Positions 1-10,625 of a stretch of 64,000 bases of DNA are shown one piece after another. The number at the start of each line of letters is the position of its first letter. Position 1 is the first letter of the stretch. Source of the stretch: Ctenosaura bakeri. Its lineage: Eukaryota > Chordata > Lepidosauria > Squamata > Iguanidae. The stretch is from NCBI GenBank assembly GCA_948474755.1, contig CAOLHI010001022.1:434001-498000 (forward strand), given 5' to 3'. Made by a program: the position numbers and the translations under genes. Under the pieces are notes generated by a model. It was not told the DNA's origin. It saw only the letters and a program-made list of their open reading frames with translations, and searched no databases.

Positions 1-29
1 TAACCTGGAGGACTAATATTTGCAAATCA

Positions 30-235
30 CTGCTCCAGACCATCTTAACTGACAACAGAAATAACATTTGAGACAGAATGCAGGCCTGTGACTAACATTT
101 TCATCTCCTGTATGATTTCTAACATCTTTGCCTGTTGAAGAAGCCAGTGAAGCTTCAAAAGCTTGCATGATTTATTGTGTACATTTAAGTTGGCCCAATA
201 AAAGTATTGCTGTTTTGTGAATTTTGTTGTATTAA
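30..235 (+). mobile_element. Dispersed Penelope-like repeat fragment
   Basis: The same sequence, with the same order of motifs, recurs on the minus strand at about 17845-18120, so this is an interspersed repeat. It contains a CTGTTGA box (132-138), a 5-bp hairpin GAAGC/GCTTC (140-144 and 152-156), an AAAA/GAAA-type box (157-160), and further on a CCAATAAAAG string. The layout recalls the hammerhead-like motifs reported in Penelope-like elements, but the core is degenerate and has one extra A before the stem. The Penelope label is an inference from this layout and from the inverted arrangement at 18 kb. Confidence 0.45.
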
Positions 236-444
236 CGCACTGTATATACATGCCTACTCAGAAAGAATCACCTGAGAGCTCACTGGGACTTATTTCTATG
301 TAAGTGTTTATAAGATTGTTGTATACTAAGTCAGACCTTTGGTTCATCTAGCACAGCAATTTTAACTCTGATTGAAGACTCACCAGGGATTCAGGCACGA
401 GTCCATTGCCCTCTAAAACAGGCTATTTGACTATCAAACACAGT

Positions 445-829
445 CAAGAAGTTTTTCCTGATATTTATGTGGAATGTATTTTCTTGTAATTTGAATCTAT
501 TGATTCATGTTCTAGTCTCTGGAGCAGCAGAACTCAAGTTCACTTTCTTCTACATGACACCTCTTCAGGTATTTAAAAAGAGCTGTCATATTACCTCTCA
601 GTCTTCTCTTCTCCACATAAAACATACCCAGCTCCCAACCATTCTTTGTGGGCTTGGTTTTCAGAGTTTTCAGACCTTTCTCGTTCTGATTTTCTTCCTC
701 TTGACACGCTCCAGCTTGTTAATATCTTGCCTGAACTGTGGTGCCTAGATCAGGACACAATATTCCAGGTGAGATTTAACCAAAGCAGCATGGAGTAATA
801 TCATGACTTCCCTCAGTTAAAACACTATA
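445..829 (-). mobile_element. CR1 LINE 3' fragment, first part
   Basis: The minus strand encodes the C-terminal part of the CR1 reverse transcriptase ORF. It aligns by eye, piece by piece, with the longer CR1 copy at 18916-20435. It is old, with several stops and small indels. The same copy resumes at 1219 after an inserted pogo/Tigger-like element. Confidence 0.75.
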
Positions 830-1216
830 CAGTCTTACCGCCACATTCACTAGGGTTAGGGACATAGGACCCCCATGAAAATGAAAAAACCCAGGAATAA
901 CTCTAGGCCCTCCGAAACCATATTTAACACACAAAAAAGTATGATCACCATATTCAACCCATTGTGGATTCCTTTGAGACTCCAGGTTTCCTTCACAAGG
1001 CAGCAGTGGGTGGCTGATGGGACTTACTGCCACCTCCATTGCTGCCCCCACATTATTTTTAACAGGGACTTACTATCCTTGTTCGCAGTTTTTCAGTCTC
1101 ATGAGGCTTGCAGTCCCTATTAAAAATGGCATAGGGAGGCAGCAGAGGTGACAGCAAATAATCTGTGAATAATCAAATCTGCAAAAGTGAAACCCGCAAA
1201 TGTGGAGGACTGACTG
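830..1216. mobile_element. Pogo/Tigger-like DNA transposon, non-autonomous
   Basis: Inverted ends start CAGTC followed by a CC(K)CCACATT-like block, flanked by TA on both sides (828-829 and 1217-1218). TA target duplication and CAGT ends are typical of the Tc1/mariner-pogo group. The element interrupts a CR1 copy, whose sequence resumes directly after it. It has no coding capacity. Similar ends occur at 2636-3104, 12737-12954, 13041-13639 and 44498. Confidence 0.7.
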
Positions 1217-1218
1217 TA

Positions 1219-1345
1219 CTAGAATTGCATGGGCTTCTGTTGGCTGCCACATCACACTGTTGACTCCTGTTTAGCTTGTGGTCAACTAAGATCCATCAAT
1301 TCTTTTCACATGTACTGTTATCAAATCATGTGTCACCCAATCCAG
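1219..1345 (-). mobile_element. CR1 LINE fragment, second part
   Basis: This continues the copy at 445-829. It matches the stretch of the 18.9 kb CR1 copy around 19500-19630, which there encodes part of the region after the reverse transcriptase core. The interruption by the 830-1216 element explains the gap. Confidence 0.7.
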
Positions 1346-1412
1346 ATGAGAATGAGTATGTTCCATGTGGTGTGGTGGAATACCACCGGCTCCCCCATTC
1401 CTGGAATCAAAA

Positions 1413-1604
1413 GACATTTCTGCCCTACACTGTTATAGTGCTATTATTAAACTTTTAACATCCTGTGGAATTCTGGGGTTTATAGTTGACTGAGGCCAAA
1501 GACTCTCTGGTTCAGAATTCTAAATGCCCCTTCCTAACTCCAGGATTCCATAGGATGTTTAAAGTGGAATAATAGCACTATAACAATGTAGTGCAGAAAT
1601 GCTC
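1413..1604. mobile_element. Harbinger-like MITE, family F1
   Basis: Foldback element of 192 bp with ends GACATTTCTGC and GCAGAAATGCTC. It is flanked by a 3-bp duplication AAA (1410-1412 and 1605-1607). The arms contain the family hallmark GGAATYCTGGGGTTTG and its reverse complement. Sister copies lie at 3497, 12320, 13359, 15170, 15341, 16794, 22366, 25517, 55873, 56876 and 57635. It has no ORF and was presumably moved by a transposase encoded elsewhere. Confidence 0.8.
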
Positions 1605-2635
1605 AAAGTCCTTGATTAGTCTGGTTTTGTCTCTCCTACTAGCTGTCCCTTTCTCTTGTCTGGGCCCAATGAATTCTGAGGCTTCTGGCTCTTTAGAAAG
1701 CGTGCCATATAAGGAAGCACAAAGCTGTCCTGTCTCTCAAACTGCAAATTCTAGTTTGATTGCATAAGTATGTGCAGTGCTTGCAAAAGCTTTTTTTTTC
1801 TTTTTTTTTTGGTAAAACTTCAAGAAACCCTAACCAGCCTGTCCACGGGCTACTCTGGTTATGAGATTCTGGCAGTTACAGACCTAAAAGTAACATTTCC
1901 AAGTTTGGCCTAGAAGAATTACTAATTGCTCAGAATGGGCCTTTTTCTGCTCTACAAATCCCTTACAAATCTTACAAGTTCTGGAAAATGGGAAACAAAG
2001 ATACATAGAGATAGGTTTCAGTGGGTGGGTTGATCTGCAACACAAGGAGATAGATAGAGGATCTATCTTCCAGATGTCTCCCCACCATCCCTTAGAATTG
2101 TGAGATCCATGCATCAGAGCTTGGTGCAAAAGACATACAGTTCAGGAATTTGTTTTGAATACCAGAACTGGATGAAGTCTGGATTACTTCCACATATAAA
2201 TCCAATCTTGTCTATTCCAAACATTCCTCCGTTTCCCTGGTATAATTTGAGGATGTGGAGCAGAGGGCAGAATCATTTTGTTGATGCTACTCCTTATGCA
2301 TTTTTAAAATTTTAAGAAATTTATAGCCCACCTATTCTTGAAGAGCTCAAGAGTTTGTAATTTCAAAATGTAAAAGCTGCCCTCCCTATGACATAAAACA
2401 CAAAAACAGCAGCAGGAAGACACAACATGTAGCAATAAGAAATACTTAACATGTTTGAAAATCAGAGACTAAACAAAACAACAAGTAAAACAACTGACTG
2501 AAAAGCTTCCTAAAAAGGAATGCCTTAAACTTCTGAAAAGCTGTTAGTGAGGAATTAAAGAATAGGGAGTAAGAAATCTTTCCTGAGCTACAAAAAGTCT
2601 CCCAGAGATCCACCAGTACTTTCAGTCCAAAGGTA
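1605..2635. other. No gene seen
   Basis: The stretch holds a T-rich run near 1791-1811 and a short LINE-tail-like string near 2305-2345 (TTTATAGCCCACC). Nothing else is recognised on either strand. Confidence 0.4.
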
Positions 2636-3104
2636 CAGTTGCCCGCGCACCTGTTTGTGGGTTTGGCTTTCATGGATTTGATTATTTTGCTGCCACCCCC
2701 CTCAGGTGCTTCTTTTCTGGAGGTACCTTTTCTCTCAGTAGCTCCAATCAGGCTGTGCAGCCCTTTAAAAACCTGTCATTGGTTCTCCTCCTCCCCCACC
2801 AGCCACGGTTTGGCCACTTAAGGACAGCTCACAGCCTGAGTTTTCAGCACCACAAACCTTCTGCCGATGCCCCAACATCCACCCAAGGAAGGAGATGGTG
2901 AAAGAGGAGGTATAGGGCCACCATGCCAACCTGCGTTCCAACTCCTTTCCCTGACCTGGTTTGGATCCTGGGTGCCTGTTCTCCCCACCATGCTTCAGCC
3001 CCCTTCCCACAGATACACACAAGCACACACTTTGATATTTGCATTTTTTCCATTTTTATGAGGGTCCTGAGCCCTTAATCCTAGTGACTGTGGAGGGCCA
3101 ATTG
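2636..3104. mobile_element. Pogo/Tigger-like DNA transposon, 469 bp
   Basis: The left end CAGTTGCCC and right end GGGCCAATTG are near-inverted and flanked by TA (2634-2635 and 3105-3106). The interior is C/T-rich and non-coding. Short reading frames across it are chance frames. Confidence 0.65.
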
Positions 3105-3392
3105 TACTTTTTGCCCACCCACAAGATATAGTCCGGCCTTATTTTACTCCCATGTGGGAACGGGGATCTTCTTTCCATCCCCATACCTTAATAAAGTGTA
3201 TACTTTTTGCCTATCATATTTGGGGCATATCTATGCTGCCATTACTTTTCAAAACATAGCTGTAAAATAGAACGATCAGGAACAGAAGGAAGAGCTTGTT
3301 CCTTTTCAAAGAATATGATGCAAAGAATAACAGTCTTAGTGGTAGCCCAAAGAAGAAAAAAACCCAGATAATAGCATGTCTGAAGACCCTTG

Positions 3393-3822
3393 GGTCTCTT
3401 TCACATCAGACAATTAAAGCACTTTGACATCACTTTAACTGCCATGGGCTCCATCCTATGAAATCCTGAGATTTGTAGTTGCATAAGGCAATGGAAGGCC
3501 ATTTTCGCACTTCAGTGTTATAACGTTATTATTCTACTTTCAACATTCTGTGGAATTCTGGGGTTTGTAGTTTACTGAGGCCAAAGAGCTCTCTGGCTGA
3601 GAATTCTAAAAGCCCCTCCGTAAACTGCAAACCCCAGGATTCCACAGGATGCTGAAAGTGGAATAACAGCATTGTAACAGTGCAGTGCAGAAACGGCCAA
3701 AGTCTCTGTCACAGAATTCCAAACTCCTCATGAAACCACCAATCTCAAGATTCTGCAGAATGGAAGCATCGCAGTTAAAGTGATATCAAAGTGTGCCGTA
3801 ATGGTGTAGTATGAATGAGACC
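3393..3822. mobile_element. Older foldback element, interrupted
   Basis: Outer ends GGTCTCTTTCA and TGAATGAGACC are inverted. The inner arms (CACTTTAACTGCC and GCAGTTAAAGTG) also pair. A younger F1 MITE sits inside at 3497-3698. Divergent relatives are at about 24880-25105 and 60985-61165. It is non-coding. Confidence 0.65.
3497..3698. mobile_element. Harbinger-like MITE, family F1 (nested)
   Basis: A 202-bp foldback with ends GGCCATTTTCGCAC and its complement GAAACGGCC. Flanks GAA (3494-3496) and AAA (3699-3701) match at two of three bases. It is inserted in the middle of the older foldback element 3393-3822. Confidence 0.8.
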
Positions 3823-3984
3823 TAGGCCAATATAAAGACAGAACAATAGGATGGAAGAGGACATACAAGGGCATATGTATGTACACATTAATGTACACCA
3901 GGTATTATCATATGGCTTCAGGGCAGCATGTGGCCTCCAAAGACCATCTTAGTAGCCTCTGCTATGCCATGCCTTCCAACTGCC

Positions 3985-4320
3985 CTTATTTGGCAGAGAC
4001 AGTCCAATACTGTGTCCTCTCACTTTCAGCTCCATTTAAAATAAGCCAGGTGCTAGCTCTTCCTACCACTTCCCTCTGTCTCCTTAGCTTACTTCACTGG
4101 CTGCAAACCGAGCTCAAAGGGCAAAAATAGTGTGCATGCTATTAATTTAGAAGGAGGAGAGGAAAAGAGAAGAAAGAGTGAAATCTTGCCCCATCCCATA
4201 GACTCAGGCAAAAGCAAACTGCTGCTGCCTTTCCTTATTTGTGTGTTTTTCCTCATTAATAACTTTCACCAACTTGATCACATGCTGATGTTGCTTCTCC
4301 ACGTGTCTCAATAATCTGTG
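3985..4320 (+). repeat. Interspersed repeat family A
   Basis: Sequence of about 330 bp shared with copies at 9925, 12249, 26560, 32986, 45660, 49905 and 63870. Shared landmarks are a GGCAGRGACAGTCC start, a GTGCAAAAGTAGT-like centre, CTCAGGCAAAAGCAAACTGCTGC, and a TTGCTTCTCCACGTGTC end. It is non-coding. The near-inverted ends seen in other copies suggest a DNA-transposon origin, but I cannot name the family. Confidence 0.6.
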
Positions 4321-5110
4321 CAATGCCGGAGGGAATGCTATGTTCCCATCACTGCCCAAACTAAGCAAACCTGCTCCCCTCACCAACCCTGTAAAGCCCC
4401 ATCCTCCATAATAAAATCTCATTCTTGCTGGTTTCTCTTCTTTTCTGCTGACTTCCTCCTCCTTCTTCTTCTTCCTTCACTTGCTTCTTCCTGTTTTCCC
4501 ATGAAACCATAAAGCTGCTACTAATTGCCACTGTAATTTGGTGGTCTGTGGTAGAAGTGGCAAATTTCGTGGTGGCACTTTCAGGTGCAGCACATCTGGA
4601 AGGAAGGATTCCAGGTGATCCAGTGCAGCCCCTCAAACATAAGATGTTTCCCGCTTCAAAGCCGATGAAACTTTAAATGGAAAAAAAGGAGAAAGGAAGG
4701 GAGAGGGGAAAAATATGGCAGCACATTTACAGAATTATGGTTCTATAACTATGTATAACTATGTAGTCTAGAGAGATCAGAGACATGAGACCACCCCCCA
4801 CCCTGCAAAAAGAAAAGCTGGAAAAATGGTGAAAATGGGTTCTCCCAAATCCTTTTTTTCCTGGAAAAAATGTATTATGTAATATTTTGTTTTAAAATGC
4901 TGAATAAAATGTTAACAATGCATATTTACTGCCTCCAAATCATTTCTAGAAACTATGTAAGAGGAGGGCTTTTGTGTAAGACTATGTGTGGTATTGGATC
5001 ATTGCAATTTGTGCTCATAGTTCTTTTTATGAGAATGGCTGCTCTATGTCTGCCTGACACTATGGAAGACTAGTGGAGACAAAATAATATTCTTTGTTTT
5101 ACTGATTTTT
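4321..5110. other. No gene seen
   Basis: Pyrimidine-rich on the plus strand near 4425-4500 and purine-rich near 4680-4720. No splice-flanked frame, RNA gene or known repeat is recognised. Confidence 0.4.
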
Positions 5111-5114
5111 TCCA

Positions 5115-5262
5115 GAGGGGTAATACCCCAGAAGACAGGATTGAGATTCAAGATGAACCTGACAGATTGGGCCAAAACTAACAAAATGAATTCAACAGAG
5201 ATAAATGTGATGTACTACATTTAGGCAGGAAAAATGAAATGTGCAAATATAGAATGAGTGAC
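5115..5262 (+). mobile_element. CR1 LINE fragment
   Basis: The plus strand here matches the antisense of the 18.9 kb CR1 copy around the segment encoding NKMKFNREKCKVLHLGRKN. The frame is broken by small deletions. It abuts a separate CR1 piece in the opposite orientation. Confidence 0.6.
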
Positions 5263-5264
5263 AC

Positions 5265-6066
5265 CCGGTCTTTTTATTCTATTTCCACCAGTTAGAACAT
5301 TGTTTTCCTTTTTGGGAAAGGCTGAGGCAAACAAGGTATTCAATAATTTGTCCTCTTTCCTCTTTCCCATGTTAGCATTTCACCATTTTCTGTGTATAAT
5401 GGCTCAACCATTTCTTTGTTCTTCCTTTTGCTTTAAACATAGCCATCCCCACCCTTTTTATTGTTTTTAACTTCTCTATCAAGTCTGAACTTATTCTGAG
5501 CTTTAGCTATTCTGACCATCACCACCACCACCACCGGTACTGATCTTCCCCTTCTTCTTATGCATGTCTCTGGTAAACCTCAGCTCACCTGAAAGTTCTT
5601 TGTACATTCATCCTGGTTTCTTTAGACACCTCCCATTTTTCTTCCTTGTTAGAAGTGTTTGTAACTGTGCCTTCAATTTCTCATCTTTAAGAAACTCTGA
5701 TGCATCATGAACTCTCTTCTCTTCCAGCATTTCTGACCATGTGATCTCACCAATATTGTCCTGTGCCTACTGAAATCAGCTTTCTTGAAGTCCCAAGTGT
5801 ACGTGCCTGATTACATTTGGCTTCCTCTTCCCTCTGTATAGCAAATCTCAGAAGGACATAGTCACACCCACCCAAGGATCCCACTACTTCCACCCCACTG
5901 ATCAGCTCATCTCTGTTGGTTAGGATCAATTCAGAATGCTGATCCCCTGTTGCCTCCTCCTCCATCTTTTATAAGGTGAAATTGTTTGAAAGGCAAGAGA
6001 GGACTTTGTTGGGCATTACAATCTTGGTAGAGTTTGATTTCAATCAAATATCAGGGTGGTTGAAGT
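5265..6066 (-). mobile_element. CR1 LINE endonuclease region, part 2
   Basis: The minus strand reads ELILTNRDELISGVEVVGSLGGCDYVLLRF, the end of a CR1-type AP endonuclease domain. Just upstream, at the edge of the inserted hAT element, is MGDFNHPDI, the GDFN motif of this domain. Stops and frameshifts show a dead copy. The remainder continues at 6556-6770 beyond the insertion. Confidence 0.7.
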
Positions 6067-6074
6067 CTCCCATT

Positions 6075-6547
6075 CAGTGATGTATCTAGGTTCAACAATT
6101 CCTAGGGCAAGCATGGAAGTTGCGACTCTAGGCACTGCTGCTTCTCCTGAGTCACTGCCTCAGGCAGAGGAAGACTCTGGCAGGGGTGACAGTGGGCCAG
6201 GCTCAGTTGGAAGAGCTGCTGCTTCTGCCGCTGCCCCCCAAGTGGAGGAAGTCCCTGGCAGGGGCGGTGGCAAGCCAGGCTTGGTTCGAAGGGCCACTGC
6301 TGCTGCTGCCGCCACCCCCCTGGGTTGAGGAAGATCCTGGTGGGGGCAGCAGCCGGCCAGACCTGGGTGGAAGGGCTGCTGATGCCGCCGCCACCACCAC
6401 CACACAGGGCCAAAAACAACCCCGCCAGGGACAGCGGGGTGGCAGGAGGCCAGGCCCAGGTGGAAGCAGGGGTTGGCTTTTTTGCACCCCCCTAGCATTG
6501 AAACCCTCGGCAAGTGCCCTGCTTGCCCTACCCTAGATACGCCTCTG
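6075..6547. mobile_element. hAT-like element F5 with internal minisatellite
   Basis: Ends CAGTGATGTATCTAGG and the complement of CAGAGGCGTATCTAGG are inverted. The 8-bp flanks are identical: CTCCCATT at 6067-6074 and 6548-6555, the hAT signature. The interior from about 6160 to 6476 is a GC-rich tandem array of about 82-bp units, three and a part. The long frames across it come from the repeat and not from a gene. A 162-bp relative is at 52495-52656. Confidence 0.85.
6160..6476. repeat. Tandem array, about 82-bp units
   Basis: Three full units and a partial one, starting near 6160, 6242, 6325 and 6407. Each carries a GAGGAAG-NNCCTGGCRGGGG block followed by a GCTGCTGCTGCCGCC-like block. It lies inside the F5 hAT-like element. 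Confidence 0.7.
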
Positions 6548-6555
6548 CTCCCATT

Positions 6556-6770
6556 ACTACTATATTTCTCCTTTTTGAATATTTGGTAATTTGTTTTAAG
6601 AAGGCATCATCCAAATCTTCAGTCCGGCTGGGGCAGGAGGGTGGCTATAGCAGCCCTCCAAAATGAGGTCACTGTTGTTTCTCTCCCCTTTAATTTTTAT
6701 CCAGACACTCTCAAACTGATTTCCATGCTCTAAGTCATGGATCTCCTCAAAGTTATATACATCCTTGAAA
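6556..6770 (-). mobile_element. CR1 LINE endonuclease region, part 1
   Basis: Upstream part of the copy at 5265-6066, separated by the F5 insertion. The minus strand has a degenerate reading like WIKIKGERNNSDLILEGCYSHPPAP, matching the strand before GDFN in CR1 endonucleases. It contains several stops. Confidence 0.65.

Positions 6771-6772
<2 letters not shown>

Positions 6773-6812
<40 letters not shown>
6773..6812. repeat. (TA)n microsatellite
   Basis: About 20 uninterrupted TA units after a short A run. It adjoins the end of the CR1 endonuclease fragment. Confidence 0.95.
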
Positions 6813-6814
<2 letters not shown>

Positions 6815-8469
6815 GCTATCCTTCTCCCTTTCCTGTTTAGTGTATTTCTTTAGAACAGGCTACATTCTTCCACTATATGTTCTAGTCCTGAAACTCATCT
6901 CACCATCCTTCAGTGATAACTAATCAATCATATTTGCTTTCCTGTGCTAATGATAATGAACATTTGAAACACATAATTTGATATTTCTGCAAGATATAGA
7001 AATGCCCAGAAGTTTAACAGGCTTTCAACAAGCATTTTAAGTAGAATGAGTAAAAGACTTTTACACTGAACCACAAATATTATCAACAGCAATTAAGCTA
7101 AATTATACTAAATCGGGCCATTAGGTTCTGTATGCATGCATGTATACCACTGAATATCAGATGCTGGAGTCAAAGGACAGGATCCAGATTGAGGCCTGAA
7201 TTCTTCTGGTAGTCCCAACTGGAGTAGATCCATTGAGTCAATTGTTGAATGCTGAGTCAACACATTTGTAAATGCCATTGATTTAGTCATTCTGCTCTAA
7301 TTGGGACTACTCATACAATTCAAGACTTAGTCATGGTCAGAATGGAACTGCAGATAGTCATGACTAAAAAGTTGATTAAAATGAGTCTATCCTAACCATG
7401 ACTAACAGTCAATTTTGATAATATATCTTGTTTTTTTCAGCGGTGCCACAAACTAGTAAAAGACACCTGTTTATTGTTTTTTCTTACCTACATATCTTGC
7501 ATTTAACATGCTTCATTTTGTGATTGGACACTGGAAGGCAGATGTGTATTTGATCTGCAGCTGTAGCTGACACACATGTCTCTGAGCAAGCCGCATTGTG
7601 AGAGGGCAAATTAAAGGGAATATACATTCCCCAAATATCTAGTTTGACCCTATGTCTTGATCTAACCCACAGAAAAGGAGCCACTGCTTTCACACTCTGC
7701 TTTGTGAGTTTCCTGAAGCATCCCTGAGCGACCACTGTTAGGAAACTCTCAGTAGTGAATTTGAAGGACCCTGAGTTCTGAGCCAACAAGGCTATTTGCT
7801 TATCCATCTGAAAGTTTCCCCAGGACTGAAATGTTACTTCTCTAAGATTCTTCTTTTCTTTCAACACTGCCTTGGCTCTGGCCAAATACCAAGGATATCA
7901 GCAACAAATGGTGCTTTCTTTTGCTCTTTCTTCCTTTTTTGTGAAGCTGGCAGCTCCTTCAAACACACATCCAACCAACGCACAATACAATTTTTTTTTT
8001 AAAAGAAGAACCCAGACCATCTGGCTAAGTGCTCCTTGAAAATGAGAAGACAAGAAAAACAACACTCTCAGAGAGCTGGCAACTGAATGCATCTCAGCCC
8101 GCATGTGGACTTTCTCCTGTGGTGCATGCAAAGGACAGCCTCCACATCTCCCGCTTCGTGAAAAGAAGGGGATGGGGAGAGAGACAAGGTCAGCGTTCTG
8201 AGTGGGATGTGTTGACTTTGCTGAGCTGCACATGCACCCATTAATTAGCCTCACTTGAAAAAGTGTCCTACACTCTCCCTGTTGGGTTTACCAGCCTACA
8301 GTCCCTTCAGTTTGGTTGCCACAGCATTACAGCCCCCTACTGGAAATCAAACATAACATATTTTCATCATAGTTCTATAGTTTTGGGATGGAGGTGGGGG
8401 CATCTAGCAACCCACAGAAGTTATGGGTTGGGAATAGAGGAAGACCTCACCTTTCAACACCCTGTTATC
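6813..8469. other. No gene seen
   Basis: A 133-codon open frame on the minus strand (7484-7885) has no recognisable domain, no clear splice context and ordinary composition. I treat it as chance. No known repeat is recognised. Confidence 0.4.
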
Positions 8470-8797
8470 TGACAATTCATTCTTTTGCGGTTCCCAAATA
8501 AAGGACAAGTTCCATTAGTTTGGGGAGGGTTCCACTCTTTCACCAGATCTTCTTGCCCACAGAGGTTTGCTTGGAATCACCTGCATGCACGTGCTGCTTG
8601 CAAAGTGAGAGAGTGGGGGAAAGGCACAAAGCCAGCTGAGAGACTTTGCAAGAAATGTGCGGCCGATCAGTCTTAAGTGAGCCTCTGTTAAGTCCATCAT
8701 GCTCCCTACAGTTAAGTACATGGGGTCTACTTTTTAACAATTATCTTTTCTGACAGAATTCTAGTCCCTAACCTGTCAGATAAGTGGAGGAAGCCTG
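8470..8797. mobile_element. Pogo/Tigger-like family C, copy 1
   Basis: About 330 bp alignable with 56457-56810. Both contain an AAGGACAAGTTC block, a CTGCTTGCAAAGTGAG block and an AACCTGTCAGATAA block. The right end AAGCCTG is followed by TA (8798-8799). The left end is eroded. It is non-coding. Confidence 0.6.
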
Positions 8798-8904
8798 TAG
8801 AGTTGCCAGTTCCCAAGTCATGAAGTTTCTGAATGAAAATCTGAGACCTAGGACCTTGGTGATGTCATGAAATGTTATCCATGAAATACCAACCATATAG
8901 CAAG

Positions 8905-9119
8905 AGCAATAGCAGTTACATTTCTATACCACTTGTCAGTGTGAAGCACTCCCTAATTGGTTTACAATGGATTTAGCTAATTGCCCCCAACAAGCTGGGT
9001 ACTCATTTTATCAACCTATGGAAGGACAGAAGGCTGAGTCAACCTGGAGCCCTGCAGGACTGAACTTACAACGTTGTGGCTGCAGTACCGGCATTTAACC
9101 ACTGTGCCACCTGGGCTCT
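8905..9119 (-). mobile_element. tRNA-derived SINE, second type
   Basis: Read on the minus strand, the right-hand side is a tRNA-like head: GTGGCACAGTGGTTAAATG (A box) and, further in, GTTCAGTCCTG (B-box-like). The body then reads GGTTGACTCAGCCTTC. This head differs from that of the (TTG)-tailed SINEs, so it is a separate family. Confidence 0.6.
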
Positions 9120-9922
9120 GTAATTAGTTAATCACAGCTTGTTATGTAAACATGAGCATATGCACATACACACACAAATCAAATTTTTCTGTTTGGAAAG
9201 TACTTTGGTAGAGCAGAGTAGAAGGTGAGCCCTGGCACCACAACTATTAGCAAGGAAGAAGGAGGCTAAGTAAGTGATTACATAGACTGCCTCCCCGAAA
9301 CTCTTTGCAAGTTGCAATAACAACTCAGTGAAGTCTTACAAATTCTAGGAAGTTGCTACTTTACTAGCTGAGATGAAAATTTGCACATGGTCCTTCGCTG
9401 CCTGGAGCTGAGCCCATCAAAACTGGAAAATTTGCACCATCACCCTCCCACCTGCAGATGACTTATGAAATTTAGCTGGGAAGGTTGCATTTCTGAATCC
9501 CTCATGGATGGGCTTACAATGTATCTCCACCTTATTCAATGAACAAGTACACAGTGCAGGGGATGTTCTTGGACTTGTTGCTCTCTGGAGAAATGTAGTA
9601 GTAGCAGCAGCAGTCACCAGAAATGGCTTCCTATGACAAGATGAGTCCTGCTTACTAGCTGAAACTCATTTGAGTCTTGTTGGCTCATGCATTGAACTGC
9701 ACTACTGCAAGGTAGTTTATGCGGTCTGCCTCTGAAGGCTATTTGGAGAATATATAGTGATGCAGTATGAGACCACACAGATGCCAGCAAGAGCCAAGTC
9801 ATCTGAACACATAGCATCACATTTGCACAAGTTGCACAGGCTACCAATACCTTCCCAGCACTGGGTTTAACTGTTCAGGCCATAAGCAGGAGGTGAATCT
9901 ATAGAATACCCCCTCCCAACAT
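9120..9922. other. No gene seen
   Basis: No recognised gene, RNA or repeat. Short open frames have no family signature. Confidence 0.4.
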
Positions 9923-9924
9923 GT

Positions 9925-10230
9925 CACAGATGAAAACTGGGACAGATGTGGCAACCCTCCCCCCAAATAGAGTGCATTCAGTATGGCAAAAGTTAGTATT
10001 AAAGACACATGAGCTATGAGACTGCAGCAGTTGGCTTTTGCCTGAGTCAATTGTGAAGGGCAATATTTTTCCTCTCCTCTCCTCTCCTCAACTGAATGAA
10101 AACTACCTTTGAACTTTACATTCAGTTTGCAGTAACTGAAGTAAGATGAGGACAAAAGTAGGAAGACAAGAGGGAAATTGGGACAGTTTAAAACCATCTG
10201 AAAAAGTGAGAAGCCAGTTCTGTTAATAAC
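9925..10230 (-). repeat. Interspersed repeat family A
   Basis: Reverse-oriented copy. It has the TCACAGATGAAAACTGGGAC end, the GCAGCAGTTGGCTTTTGCCTG block and the GGGAAATTGGGACAG block seen in the other family A copies. Confidence 0.6.
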
Positions 10231-10277
10231 GTACATTAACGGCATGTCAAGATAGCAAGGGATGATGAGAACTGGGA

Positions 10278-10625
10278 ATCATAGATTAATAGGATAATAG
10301 AGTTGGAAGAGACCACAAAGGCCATCCAGTCCAACCCCACACCATGCAAGAACACACATCAGAGCACTCCCAACAGATGCCCATCCAGCCTCTATTTAAA
10401 AAACCTCCAAAGAAGAAGACTCCACCACACTCCGAGGTGTTCCACTGCTGAACAGATCTGACCATCAGGAATTTCTTCCTGAGGCTTAGGTGGAATCTCT
10501 GTTCCTGTAGTTTGAATCCATTGCACCTTGTCCTAGTCTCTGGAGCAGTAGAAAATAAGTCTGTTTCCTCTTTGACATGACATCCTTTCAAATCTTTAAA
10601 CATGGCTATCATGTCCCCTCCTGTA
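10278..10625 (-). mobile_element. CR1 LINE 3' end
   Basis: The last 350 bp or so of a CR1, with its 3' end at the left. ATAGAGTTGGAAGAGACCAC is the standard CR1 tail context. The encoded peptide contains ETRTRCNGFKLQEQRFHLSLRKKFL, matching the C-terminus of the 18.9 kb copy. Confidence 0.85.

Noticed and set aside
6056..6536. Overlapping long frames on both strands in GC-rich DNA
   Set aside because: They fall in the 82-bp tandem array of a hAT-like element. Frames stay open on several frames and both strands because of composition, and no domain is visible.
7484..7885. 133-codon minus-strand frame as a gene
   Set aside because: No domain, no start or splice support, and an alternative frame overlaps. 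Within the chance range for 64 kb.
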